This document shows positions 37,566 to 47,259 of a stretch of DNA of 64,000 bases, piece after piece (positions within the stretch are counted from its first letter, which is position 1; every line of letters begins with the position of its first letter). The position numbers and the translations under genes were made by a program. The stretch covers positions 19,811 to 83,810 of the forward strand of contig QCNR01000002.1 in NCBI GenBank assembly GCA_003210075.1, read 5' to 3'. A model generated the notes under the pieces. That model worked only from the letters and a program-made list of their open reading frames with translations. It ran no database searches and was not told the DNA's origin. The stretch comes from Pelagibacteraceae bacterium AG-426-G09. Its GTDB lineage: Bacteria; Pseudomonadota; Alphaproteobacteria; Pelagibacterales; Pelagibacteraceae.

Positions 37566-38936
37566 TTATTGCTTTATAATTTTTTCAGGTAAAATTCCCT
37601 GTGGTCTATATCGCATGATAAGTAATACCCCAATTCCAATCATCAAAAATCTAAAGTAAGAAGCGCTTTCAATTAAATGAACTTTTAAAGCATTTGTTTC
37701 TGGTAAGTGAGCAGTAAAGAAATTTATTAAAAATAAAGCTATAGGCGCAGCTTCTACCCATAAAAACCAAACCACAAAACCGCCTAGTATAGCTCCGAAA
37801 TTATTTCCTGTACCACCTACTATAACCATTACCCAAATAACAAATGTGTATCTCATTGGTCGATAGCTTCCTGGAGTAAACAAACCGTCATTTGTTACCA
37901 TCATAGCACCTGCTAAACCAACAACCGCAGATCCTAATATAAAAATTAAAAGATGTTCTTTGACAACATTTTTACCCATGGCACTTGCCGCTTCTTCATT
38001 GTCTCTTATTGCTCTCATTTTTCTTCCCCAAGGTGAATAAAGGGCTTTTTGAGTGATAATTAATAAAATTATAACAACAGTTAAAAAAAGTCCTGCCATA
38101 CATAGTTTTACATAAACTGATGACGCATCAATTACCAATTGTTTTAAAACATCTTGTCGTTCTGAAAGAGTATCAATTACTTTTAATTTACCTGAATTAA
38201 ATTTTTCTACTAAACTAATAAACCAAGGTGAAGTTTGAAGGTCAATTTCATACGGAACAGGTCTTTTTAAACCTATTACGTTCTTTACTCCTCTAGCTAA
38301 CCAATCCTCATGTTTAATTATAGAAACCACAATTTCAGCAATTAACAATGTTGCAATTGCTAAATAGTCTGCTCTTAAACCAAGTGCGATTTTTCCAATA
38401 ATATAAGCTAATCCACCAGCAAAAAATGCTCCAACTATCCAAGAAAATAGTATTGGCATTCCTAAGCCACCTAAGAAGCCGGTTTTAGCAGGATCGACTG
38501 CTTCAATACTTTCAATTCCTGGGCCTGCTAATAATCTAATTAAAAGCAAACCAATTACAATAATACCTGCTATTAAATAATTTCTTTTTTTTGATTTTTG
38601 AATTTTTTTTAAAACATAACGAATTGAAACAATCATAGCTACCACTACACCTAACGAGCCTATCATATTAATTCCACCTGCTTTCCATGCTTCAGGTACT
38701 GGAGCAACAGAAACAAGAACTACAGCTAATCCACCTAATGCAGTGTACCCCATAATTCCAAAATTAATTAAACCTGCGTATCCCCATTGAATATTTGCGC
38801 CAATGGTCATAACTGCTGAAATTAAACAATAATTTAAAATAGAAAGAGCTTGCGACCATGATTGAAGTATTCCCACTAAAATAATTAGTGTAAACATTAT
38901 CATATAAGCTGTTACTACATTTAGATATTGCTTCAT
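37566..38936 (-). CDS. livM: Branched-chain amino acid ABC permease, LivM type (extended)
   Basis: LRADYLAIATLLIAEIV, RAIRDNEEAASAMGKNVVKEHLLIFILGSAVVGLAGAM. Confidence 0.85.
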   Translation of the reverse strand: MKQYLNVVTAYMIMFTLIILVGILQSWSQALSILNYCLISAVMTIGANIQWGYAGLINFGIMGYTALGGLAVVLVSVAPVPEAWKAGGINMIGSLGVVVAMIVSIRYVLKKIQKSKKRNYLIAGIIVIGLLLIRLLAGPGIESIEAVDPAKTGFLGGLGMPILFSWIVGAFFAGGLAYIIGKIALGLRADYLAIATLLIAEIVVSIIKHEDWLARGVKNVIGLKRPVPYEIDLQTSPWFISLVEKFNSGKLKVIDTLSERQDVLKQLVIDASSVYVKLCMAGLFLTVVIILLIITQKALYSPWGRKMRAIRDNEEAASAMGKNVVKEHLLIFILGSAVVGLAGAMMVTNDGLFTPGSYRPMRYTFVIWVMVIVGGTGNNFGAILGGFVVWFLWVEAAPIALFLINFFTAHLPETNALKVHLIESASYFRFLMIGIGVLLIMRYRPQGILPEKIIKQ

Positions 38937-39943
38937 AATCTTAGTCCTTTAAATATTCCTGATGGTCTAAATAGTAATACAATTACTAAAAGAGAGAACG
39001 ATACAGCAAATTTATAATCTGTAGAAAGTAGCTGCATTAATGAATTTGGTTCAAGACTTTCTGGAAGTATATAAGTAAAAAACTTTTTATAAGCGTAGGT
39101 TATAAATATTTCTCCAAAAGCTACTACATAGCCACCTAAAAATGCTCCTAATGGATTTCCAATTCCTCCGACAATTGCTGCAGCAAATATTGGTAACATA
39201 TTATTAAAATACACAAATGGTTTATAGCTTTTGTCCAAACCATACAAAACTCCACCAACAGTAGCTAAGATACCAGCTATTACCCAAGTTAATAGTACAA
39301 CCTTTTTTGGATCTATTCCTGATAATAAAGCAAGGTCTTCATTGTCAGAATAGGCTCTCATACTTGTTCCAGTTTTAGTTTTGTTTAAAAACCAAAACAT
39401 TATTGAAACAACAATTACAGTTACAACTATTGTAATTGCTTGAGTTGACTTAATTGTTAAACCCTCATTTAATCCTGTCATTTCTTTAAACTCTGTAGCT
39501 TTCAAAATAAACTTTTCACCATCTAGAAATCTTCTATCAAAAGGTCCAATAATAATTCTTATAATTGCTTGCGTAACAAACATTACACCAACACTCACCA
39601 TAGCAAGTACTACTGGTGGGCTTTTTTTTATCCTATAATAACTAAAAACAAATTTATCTATAGATAGCATGTATAAAATCATCATAATTACTGCAAAGGG
39701 AATAGTTAATAATGCTGTGGGCAAAAAACCAAAATTTATTCCAAGTGATTGAAAGTAAAATGTTAGCAATACAGCAAACATAGTTCCAAAAGACATCATG
39801 TCTCCTGTTGCAAAATTTGCGAACCTTAAAACACCATAAATTAATGTTACAAAAATTGCTCCTAATGCAAGTTGAGAGCCATAACTAAGTGCTGGAATTA
39901 TTGTATAGTTAAGAAGTAAAATTATTGCGTTCAAAAAATCCAT
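38933..39943 (-). CDS. livH: Branched-chain amino acid ABC permease, LivH type
   Basis: GVLRFANFATGDMMSFGT, MRAYSDNEDLALLSGIDPKKV, GGIGNPLGAFLGG. Confidence 0.85.
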   Translation of the reverse strand: MDFLNAIILLLNYTIIPALSYGSQLALGAIFVTLIYGVLRFANFATGDMMSFGTMFAVLLTFYFQSLGINFGFLPTALLTIPFAVIMMILYMLSIDKFVFSYYRIKKSPPVVLAMVSVGVMFVTQAIIRIIIGPFDRRFLDGEKFILKATEFKEMTGLNEGLTIKSTQAITIVVTVIVVSIMFWFLNKTKTGTSMRAYSDNEDLALLSGIDPKKVVLLTWVIAGILATVGGVLYGLDKSYKPFVYFNNMLPIFAAAIVGGIGNPLGAFLGGYVVAFGEIFITYAYKKFFTYILPESLEPNSLMQLLSTDYKFAVSFSLLVIVLLFRPSGIFKGLRL

Positions 39944-39944
39944 A

Positions 39945-40652
39945 TTATCCTCCTAAAAAAGACCTCCTTACTTCTGGGTCTTGGAGTAGCTCGTTTCCAG
40001 ATCCTTCAAATTTATTTTGTCCAGTAACTAAAACATATCCTCTATCTGATATACTTAAAGCTTGTTTTGCGTTTTGTTCTACCATTATAATTGCAACATT
40101 ATTTTTTTTTACTTTGATTATATGTTGAAACAACTCATCCATTACGATTGGTGAGACCCCAGCCGTAGGTTCATCTAACATTAAAACTGAAGGTCTAATC
40201 ATTAAAGCTCTTCCCAAAGCTACTTGCTGTCTTTGTCCTCCAGATAATTCTCCAACAACTTGAGATTTTTTTTCATTTAGTATTGGAAATAATTCATAGA
40301 TTTCATCAATAACTTTATTTACATCATCTTCTCTTAAGAATGCCCCAACTTCTAAATTTTCTTTAACCGTCAAGTCAGCAAAAACGTTTCTTGTTTGAGG
40401 AACAAAAGAAATTCCTGCTTTAACTCTATCTTGTGGTGATAAACTTGTGATATCTTTGCCATCAATTGATATTGAGCCGGCCTTGAGTTTCAATAAACCT
40501 AACATTGCTTTCATAGCTGTAGATTTTCCAGCACCATTAGGTCCTAATATTGCAACAATCTCACCTCTATTAACATTTATTGAACAAGAGCTAATGATAT
40601 CAGGGCCATTGCCATAGCCTGCTGTCATCTTGCTTCCCTCAAAAAATGCCAT
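39945..40652 (-). CDS. livF: ABC ATP-binding protein, LivF type
   Basis: GPNGAGKST, LSGGQRQQVALGRALM, LMLDEPTAG. Confidence 0.9.
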   Translation of the reverse strand: MAFFEGSKMTAGYGNGPDIISSCSINVNRGEIVAILGPNGAGKSTAMKAMLGLLKLKAGSISIDGKDITSLSPQDRVKAGISFVPQTRNVFADLTVKENLEVGAFLREDDVNKVIDEIYELFPILNEKKSQVVGELSGGQRQQVALGRALMIRPSVLMLDEPTAGVSPIVMDELFQHIIKVKKNNVAIIMVEQNAKQALSISDRGYVLVTGQNKFEGSGNELLQDPEVRRSFLGG

Positions 40653-41449
40653 TAATTTTTTTCTCCATTATTTTCATTTCCTCTTCCAAGATAACTTTCA
40701 ATTACCTTTTCATTTTTTTTAACTTCTTCAGGACTCCCTTCAAATAAAACAGTGCCATCAGACATTACAATTACTGGGTCACACATTCTGCTTATAAAAT
40801 CCATATCATGTTCAATCATACAAAAAGTATAGTTTTTCTCCTTATTTAATCTCAATATTGCCGTACCAAGATCTTTTAAAAGAGTTCTATTGACGCCAGC
40901 TCCTACTTCATCTAGTAAAACAATTTTGGCATCAACCATCATAGTTCTCCCGAGTTCTAACAGTTTTTTTTGTCCACCAGATAAATTTCCAGCCAATTCA
41001 TTTGCCAAATGTTTAAGATTTAAAAAATCAATAACTTCATAGGCTTTAGCTCTAATAACTTCTTCTTCCCTTTTAATTAATGTGGGTTTTATTAAAGCAT
41101 TGATTAAATTTTCGCCAGATTGATTTCCTGGTACCATCATTAAATTCTCTAAAACAGTTAAATTTGAAAATTCATGGGCAATTTGAAAAGTTCTTAATAA
41201 TCCTTTTGTAAATAATTCATAAGACGGAACCTCAGTAATATTCTCATTATTAAATATAACTTGACCAGAATTTGGTTTTAAATTTCCAGCAATTAGATTA
41301 AATAAAGTTGATTTTCCTGAACCATTTGGTCCAATAATACCAGTTATAGATCCCTGTTTAATATTTAACGAACAATTTGATACAGCTGCTAGACCTCCAA
41401 AGTATTTAGTTAACTTTTCAACTTTCAAGATATTGGAATTTGAGTCCAT
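40652..41449 (-). CDS. livG: ABC ATP-binding protein, LivG type
   Basis: GPNGSGKSTLFN, LSGGQKKLLELGRTMM, VLLDEVGAGVN. Confidence 0.9.
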   Translation of the reverse strand: MDSNSNILKVEKLTKYFGGLAAVSNCSLNIKQGSITGIIGPNGSGKSTLFNLIAGNLKPNSGQVIFNNENITEVPSYELFTKGLLRTFQIAHEFSNLTVLENLMMVPGNQSGENLINALIKPTLIKREEEVIRAKAYEVIDFLNLKHLANELAGNLSGGQKKLLELGRTMMVDAKIVLLDEVGAGVNRTLLKDLGTAILRLNKEKNYTFCMIEHDMDFISRMCDPVIVMSDGTVLFEGSPEEVKKNEKVIESYLGRGNENNGEKN

Positions 41450-42220
41450 TTATTTGCCTTTAAGTCTTTTAAGTATTTTATAAGAGGTTATATTTAATTT
41501 TTTATAAAAGTTTGTCTTTTTTAATTCTCTTAACGCATGTTCATTTAATCCTCTTGGAGTTTGAGATTTAGCTATTAGTTCTTTTAAATCCTTATAACTA
41601 TTTTCACTTGCGTTTTTTGATAAACCTAAAAAAAGAGAAGTAATATAGTTTTCAGCCTTTATTTTATTCAAACCATTTTTTACTAACCAATTTGATAAAA
41701 TATTAAGCATTTCATAATATGGTGCCATCATCGAAGACATAGCCCAAAAATTTAGTGATAGATTTTCATTTTTAATTTCTATTGTTTTTCCTATTTTATC
41801 AAAAAATTTTTTTACCTTTGTATTAGGTGGATATATTGGAATTGGTCCTACACCTAATGAAATCGGCGGCAGTGGAATGGCACGTACAATAATACACTTA
41901 GTTTTGATATATGTTTTCAAATTATTATATTTTATTGTTGAAATAAAACTTATTATTGTTTGCGATTTCTTAAATTTAAATTTTTTAATTATCTTATTAC
42001 CTACTTCAGGTGTTATACTTAAAAAAACCCAGTTCGATTTATCTATTATTTTTTGATTATCGTCTAAAACTATTATTTTATTACTTTTCCGACTAAGATA
42101 TTTTGATATATTTTTATTTCTTCTTGATAAATAAATTTTTTTGTATTTTATTTCAGAATTTAATATACCTTTTACAACTGCTTTTGTAATTTCTCCTGTT
42201 CCAATAAAACCAAGGTTCAT
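41450..42220 (-). CDS. Pyrroline-5-carboxylate reductase family protein
   Basis: MNLGFIGTGEITKAVVKGIL Rossmann N-terminus; VRAIPLPPISLGVGPIPIYPP. Confidence 0.75.
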   Translation of the reverse strand: MNLGFIGTGEITKAVVKGILNSEIKYKKIYLSRRNKNISKYLSRKSNKIIVLDDNQKIIDKSNWVFLSITPEVGNKIIKKFKFKKSQTIISFISTIKYNNLKTYIKTKCIIVRAIPLPPISLGVGPIPIYPPNTKVKKFFDKIGKTIEIKNENLSLNFWAMSSMMAPYYEMLNILSNWLVKNGLNKIKAENYITSLFLGLSKNASENSYKDLKELIAKSQTPRGLNEHALRELKKTNFYKKLNITSYKILKRLKGK

Positions 42221-42258
42221 AATATGAATTATAATGTTAAATGTCTAAAATAATACAT

Positions 42259-42292
42259 AAAAAAAAAGCCCCTTTGAAAAGGGGCTTTTTTA
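42259..42292. terminator. Terminator hairpin flanked by A- and T-tracts
   Basis: AAAAAAGCCCCTTTGAAAAGGGGCTTTTTT. Confidence 0.85.
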
Positions 42293-42320
42293 ATTATTAC
42301 GAAAATAAAAAAATTATTCT

Positions 42321-42965
42321 CTAAAATTGCTTACCTAGTGAGATACTTCCAGTAAGACCGTCTAAGCTTCTCAAAGAAACACTGTTGTCGCTGTTTGATG
42401 AGTTAACAGTTGCTCCGTCAAATTCTAGATACTTTCCTTCAAGTCTTACAAAGAAAGCGTCCATATCAACATCGTAACCGAAACCTAACATAGTACCATC
42501 CAGAGATGTATCTCCGTATGAACCACCAGTTCCTAAGTCTTCTTGAGTTAGAACGTCTACACTCATAACACCAGCTTTGATGTAAGCATTATCAGTAATG
42601 TTAAATGCTACATAACCAGTTGTTAATTTGTCGAACTCAACTTTTAATTTGTTGGTCTTTGAAGTTCTTGTCGCTGTTGTAGTATGGTCTAATTTAGTTG
42701 TTTCAACTGTATCAGATTCCAACCCTTCAGTAACAATATCAAAACCTACTGCAAATTTACCAAAATCTACTTCAGCAAATATTGAAGTGTAACCAACACC
42801 AGCTATTTCAGTATCTTCTGCAGATTGTGTCTCTGTAGATGATTCACGAGCTGTCGCAGCAAATAAACCTCCATTAGCTGAAACTCCAGCTGAGAAGTCC
42901 ATCGCCATTGAGCTAGGTGCGAAGGCAAAAAGAGCAAGTATAATTGCACAAAAAGTTTTTTTCAT
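42321..42965 (-). CDS. Outer membrane beta-barrel/porin-like protein
   Basis: Signal peptide (FAPSSMAMD), alternating strand pattern, C-terminal Phe. Confidence 0.6.
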   Translation of the reverse strand: MKKTFCAIILALFAFAPSSMAMDFSAGVSANGGLFAATARESSTETQSAEDTEIAGVGYTSIFAEVDFGKFAVGFDIVTEGLESDTVETTKLDHTTTATRTSKTNKLKVEFDKLTTGYVAFNITDNAYIKAGVMSVDVLTQEDLGTGGSYGDTSLDGTMLGFGYDVDMDAFFVRLEGKYLEFDGATVNSSNSDNSVSLRSLDGLTGSISLGKQF

Positions 42966-43167
42966 TTTTTTTCCTTTATATTAAGTATTTATATATAAAA
43001 ACTGCTATTTCTTAACAATCATTCGACTTTATTGCACTCTATAAATTTAATTAAAATGTAGTTTTTTTTTCTATGTGATAATAATACAACAAAAAAACAT
43101 TGTATTATATGGCTTATTTAACATGTGGGTTATATCAACTTTAAATTGAAATTTATCTTTTTTAAAT

Positions 43168-43674
43168 TTACTTACAAATACCAATCGATTCTGCTGCACA
43201 AATTTTTCCATCTGTCCATATTGCTTTGTTTAAATTAGCCCCCTCAAATTTAGCATCATTTATATTTGAGTCGGTAAAATTTGCTTCCATTAAATTGGCA
43301 TTTGTAAAATTTACACCCAACAATGTTGCTCCTGTAAAATTTACCCTTATAAGATTGGAGCTTGTGAAATTTGACTTTTCTAGATTAGCCCCCTGAAGAT
43401 TGGCCTCATATAAATTTGCCCTTATAAATGAAGACTCAGAAAAAGTTCCAAAAGCAAGAATAGAATTCATCATTATACTTTTATCAAAATTAACTTTTAT
43501 AAAGCTTGAAAATGAAAGATTAGAATTTGGTAAATAACTACCTGCTAAATTTTGTTCTTCCGAAAATCTACAATTAGTATAATCAACACTGTCTCCAATT
43601 GGATCGTCGCAACCTGCATAAGCTTTAAATGAAAATAATGCAAAAATAATTACAAATAGTATTTTTTTTATCAT
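43168..43674 (-). CDS. Secreted pentapeptide-repeat protein
   Basis: Signal peptide; A(N/D)LxxANF-type repeats (RANLYEANLQGANLEKSNFTSSNLIRVNFTGATL...). Confidence 0.85.
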   Translation of the reverse strand: MIKKILFVIIFALFSFKAYAGCDDPIGDSVDYTNCRFSEEQNLAGSYLPNSNLSFSSFIKVNFDKSIMMNSILAFGTFSESSFIRANLYEANLQGANLEKSNFTSSNLIRVNFTGATLLGVNFTNANLMEANFTDSNINDAKFEGANLNKAIWTDGKICAAESIGICK

Positions 43675-43994
43675 ATATAACTATTAATTATAGTTAATAT
43701 GATAGCAGAAAAAATGGTAGGATAAACTAAGTTTTTTTTTGTTATGTAATAAATCAATATTGCAAAAATTATAACAATAATTCGTGATAAATAAGTAGTA
43801 TCAATAAGGTCCCCATTTGGAAATATAACAACTCTGGAAATTAATGCCGCCAAAGTTGAATAAGCTAAACAATTAAACCATCTGTATATTTTTGAATTTT
43901 CATTAATCTTCATTGATGTAATAACACCAAGAAATCTAGATATATAAGTTGCAAATGATGTTACTATAATTGCTAGAACTATTTCAATTGACAT
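43671..43994 (-). CDS. azlD: AzlD-like branched-chain amino acid exporter subunit
   Basis: 107-aa multi-TM, next to AzlC-like gene with overlap. Confidence 0.75.
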   Translation of the reverse strand: MSIEIVLAIIVTSFATYISRFLGVITSMKINENSKIYRWFNCLAYSTLAALISRVVIFPNGDLIDTTYLSRIIVIIFAILIYYITKKNLVYPTIFSAIILTIINSYI

Positions 43995-44688
43995 TTTTCT
44001 CTCCTAAAAAAAATCCTATTGTACCTGCAGTAGTGCCCCCTATCAAAATACACCATTCTGGAGAGATTAAATAAAATATTGGACTTAAAATGAAACCTAA
44101 GATAATTGCAATTGAAACACTTTTAGATTTCATAACTCCGATCATGACACACATGAAGTAGATAGGATTAACTATTGCTAATCCAATCATCATATCTTTA
44201 TTCAAATAGTCAGATAAACAATATCCAATTATGGTAGCAAATATTCCAATCAACCAATTTGCTGTACCTATTCCAATCCAAAAATCAATTCTATCTTCTT
44301 TATCAATTTTTTTATAATTATTTTTCATAATTAGCCAAGGAGAAACGGCTACAAAAAAACAAGATATGAAATATTTCCATCTAGGTTGGTTTTTTGTAAT
44401 CAATAATGGCATTAAAGACACTGTCATTGGATACAATCTTGTATTAACCAACCAAACAGCTAAAAAAATATTTAAAAGGGACGCGCCTATTAACATTGAT
44501 TCTACTAATACTAAAGATCCTGGCAGTGCATAAATTAAAAAAGTAGAAAATGCACTTTCTTGTATTGTAAATCCAATATTTTTTAACAAAGCACCTATTG
44601 CAATAAAACTAGCACCTAATGCTATTGCTGGGCTATCTAAACGTTTAATTGAAAATAAACCTTTTAAAAAAATTTTAGAATTGATCAT
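43984..44688 (-). CDS. azlC: AzlC-like branched-chain amino acid exporter subunit
   Basis: 234 aa multi-TM; LNIFLAVWLVNTRLYPMTVSLMPLL. Confidence 0.8.
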   Translation of the reverse strand: MINSKIFLKGLFSIKRLDSPAIALGASFIAIGALLKNIGFTIQESAFSTFLIYALPGSLVLVESMLIGASLLNIFLAVWLVNTRLYPMTVSLMPLLITKNQPRWKYFISCFFVAVSPWLIMKNNYKKIDKEDRIDFWIGIGTANWLIGIFATIIGYCLSDYLNKDMMIGLAIVNPIYFMCVMIGVMKSKSVSIAIILGFILSPIFYLISPEWCILIGGTTAGTIGFFLGEKNVN

Positions 44689-45473
44689 TACCCACCAAGG
44701 AAAAGTCTACCCACATCTTGATTTTTAAGTAGATCCTCACCTGTGCCTGCTATCGCTGTTTGACCAGACACAAGTACATAACCAATGTCAGCAAACTCCA
44801 ATCCTTTTTTGGCATTTTGTTCAACTAAAATAATAGTCTTTTTTTCGTTTTGTTGTAAATCTCCTAAAATTTCAAAAACCATATCAATATATTTGGGCTC
44901 TAAACCGATTGACGGTTCGTCAACTAAAAGTACCGATGGTTTCATCACCAGAGCTCTAGATATTTCTAATAATCTTCTTTCTCCACCAGATAAAACTTTT
45001 GCAGGTTGATTTCTTCTATTATTAAGTCGCTCATACTTTTGCAAAACTTTCTCTGCTTCCTCAAAAGACTCTTCAGTTTTGTCCTTAATAAAGCCTCCCA
45101 TTAATAAATTTTCTTCAACTGTCATGTCTGGAAAAACTGAATTATCTTGCAAAATATAAGCTATTCCCTCTGATTTAAGTTTTTCTGCAGGTGTTAAATT
45201 TGTAATTTCTCTTCCATCAATCTCTATTTCTCCAGAAAAAATATTTGTAAATCCATAAATTGAATGAAGTATTGTTGATTTACCTGCTCCATTCGGTCCA
45301 ATTAGACATAAAGATTGAGCCCTACTTACAAATAAATCCAAATTATGTAAAATTTCCATTTTACCATAACCAGCTGATAAATTTTTAATTTTTAAATGTA
45401 CATCAGCAGGTGATAACTTTTTCAAATCATCTGCTTTAGGTGCTGCTCCAAGAACCTCATATTGGTTAGACAT
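44688..45473 (-). CDS. livF: ABC ATP-binding protein, LivF type
   Basis: GPNGAGKSTILHSIYG, LSGGERRLLEISRALVM, LLVDEPSIGLEP. Confidence 0.9.
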   Translation of the reverse strand: MSNQYEVLGAAPKADDLKKLSPADVHLKIKNLSAGYGKMEILHNLDLFVSRAQSLCLIGPNGAGKSTILHSIYGFTNIFSGEIEIDGREITNLTPAEKLKSEGIAYILQDNSVFPDMTVEENLLMGGFIKDKTEESFEEAEKVLQKYERLNNRRNQPAKVLSGGERRLLEISRALVMKPSVLLVDEPSIGLEPKYIDMVFEILGDLQQNEKKTIILVEQNAKKGLEFADIGYVLVSGQTAIAGTGEDLLKNQDVGRLFLGG

Positions 45474-46213
45474 TATTGAGCCCCCAAGTATGCATCAATA
45501 ACTCTTTTATCATTTTTAATTTCTTCTGGAGAGCCATTAGCAAGTAATTTACCATGGGCTAAACAGAAAATATTTTCTGCTAATTGCATTATAACTCTCA
45601 TATTATGTTCTATAACTAGAAGAGTAATTCCAAAATCTTGATTAACCTTAATCAATCTATCAATTATACCATTAATTAATGTTGGATTAATTCCTGCTGT
45701 AGGTTCATCAAGGAGCAACATCTCAGGCTCATTCATCAAGGCCATGGCAAGCTCTAATAATTTTTGTTGACCAAACGATAGATCTCCGGCTCTTAACTTT
45801 CTTTTTTGATATAAACCTACAAAGTTAAGTAAATTTTCTGCTTTCTCAATTAATTCTTTAGGTATTTTAGAAAATATCTTTAAAAGACTGTCGTCGCTTC
45901 CTTTATGGCTTATAAGCATATTATCTACACAATTTAATTTTCCATAAATTCTTGTTTGTTGAAATGTTCTGAGTAATCCAAGTTTTGCAATTACTGGAAC
46001 TGGCAATTCAGAAACTTCTTTTCCATTAAATCTTATTGAACCTTTGTCTATTGGATAGGTTCCAACTATAGAATTAAATAATGTAGTTTTACCAGACCCA
46101 TTAGGACCGATTAGTCCAACTATTTTCCCTTTTTCTACAGACATTGAAATATCTACATTGGCCTTTACTCCTCCAAAAGCTTTACTCACATTATTTACCT
46201 CCAAAATACTCAT
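45473..46213 (-). CDS. livG: ABC ATP-binding protein, LivG type
   Basis: GPNGSGKTTLFN, LSFGQQKLLELAMALM, LLLDEPTAGINP. Confidence 0.9.
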   Translation of the reverse strand: MSILEVNNVSKAFGGVKANVDISMSVEKGKIVGLIGPNGSGKTTLFNSIVGTYPIDKGSIRFNGKEVSELPVPVIAKLGLLRTFQQTRIYGKLNCVDNMLISHKGSDDSLLKIFSKIPKELIEKAENLLNFVGLYQKRKLRAGDLSFGQQKLLELAMALMNEPEMLLLDEPTAGINPTLINGIIDRLIKVNQDFGITLLVIEHNMRVIMQLAENIFCLAHGKLLANGSPEEIKNDKRVIDAYLGAQ

Positions 46214-47259
46214 TTTAATTCTACCTGCGCTTTTCGATCTTTTTCATCAACTACTTCTCCAAATTTTTCAGGATATTTTTCTCTCAACCATCCCATAATT
46301 CCTTCGGGGAAATAAATTACTATAATTACAATTAAAACTCCTAATGCAACATATTGCCAACCCAAGAAAAAAGTCCAAAACCCTTCTTTAAAAATATGAA
46401 AGATTGTTGCTCCAATTATTGGTCCCCATAAAGTTCCTTTTCCTCCAAGTATGGCCATCAACACCATGAACACTCCCATTTCTCTTCCATCGAAAGCAAC
46501 ATCGGTTGAGTCTATATACCCAACTAATCCACCCATAATTCCACCGGCTAAACCACAAAAAAAAGCAGATACCATCCAACCAATAATTTTATATTTCATG
46601 GTTTGAATCCCCATCGCCTCAGCTTTATCTTCATTGTCTCTAATTGCGTTCAGGATTAATTTAAATCTTGTTGAATAAATAGCTCTCACTGTAATAAATG
46701 TAAATACAAGTGCAAAAAAACTTAAAAAATAAAAAAATTCTCCTCTAGCTTCTAAACCTCCAACATCAGGAAATGGAGGAGTTGTGAAACCTTGTCCTGC
46801 TCCTATAATTTCTATGCCACCTGAAATTTCTCCAGCGGCAACTCCTAAACCTAAAGTACAAATTGCAAAATAATGACCTCTTAATCCTAGAATTGAATAA
46901 CCAATTAAACCTGCAACAATTGTGGGTACTACTGCTGCAATGACAAGGCCTGCCGCCATACCCTGAAAGAATTGAACTGGAGTATGTACAAAGGTTTTTT
47001 CTCCACCACTTTCTGTCCACTCAGCTAACGGAAAAAACATTCCTACTTGTACAGATGCACACAAGTACATTCCAAGACCATAAAATAATATATTACCAAA
47101 AGTATTGTATCCCATTTCACCACCTTGAATATTCCAGGTAGTAGCTAGAACTATAAGAATACAAAGAATCGATAATTGAACTTTAAATGCAGGAAAAACA
47201 AAGGGGGCAGCTAATCCAAAAATCAATATTCCTAAATATAAGATTAAATTCTTATTCAT
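46210..47259 (-). CDS. livM: Branched-chain amino acid ABC permease, LivM type
   Basis: LRGHYFAICTLGLGVAAGEI, NAIRDNEDKAEAMGIQTMKYK. Confidence 0.88.
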   Translation of the reverse strand: MNKNLILYLGILIFGLAAPFVFPAFKVQLSILCILIVLATTWNIQGGEMGYNTFGNILFYGLGMYLCASVQVGMFFPLAEWTESGGEKTFVHTPVQFFQGMAAGLVIAAVVPTIVAGLIGYSILGLRGHYFAICTLGLGVAAGEISGGIEIIGAGQGFTTPPFPDVGGLEARGEFFYFLSFFALVFTFITVRAIYSTRFKLILNAIRDNEDKAEAMGIQTMKYKIIGWMVSAFFCGLAGGIMGGLVGYIDSTDVAFDGREMGVFMVLMAILGGKGTLWGPIIGATIFHIFKEGFWTFFLGWQYVALGVLIVIIVIYFPEGIMGWLREKYPEKFGEVVDEKDRKAQVELK

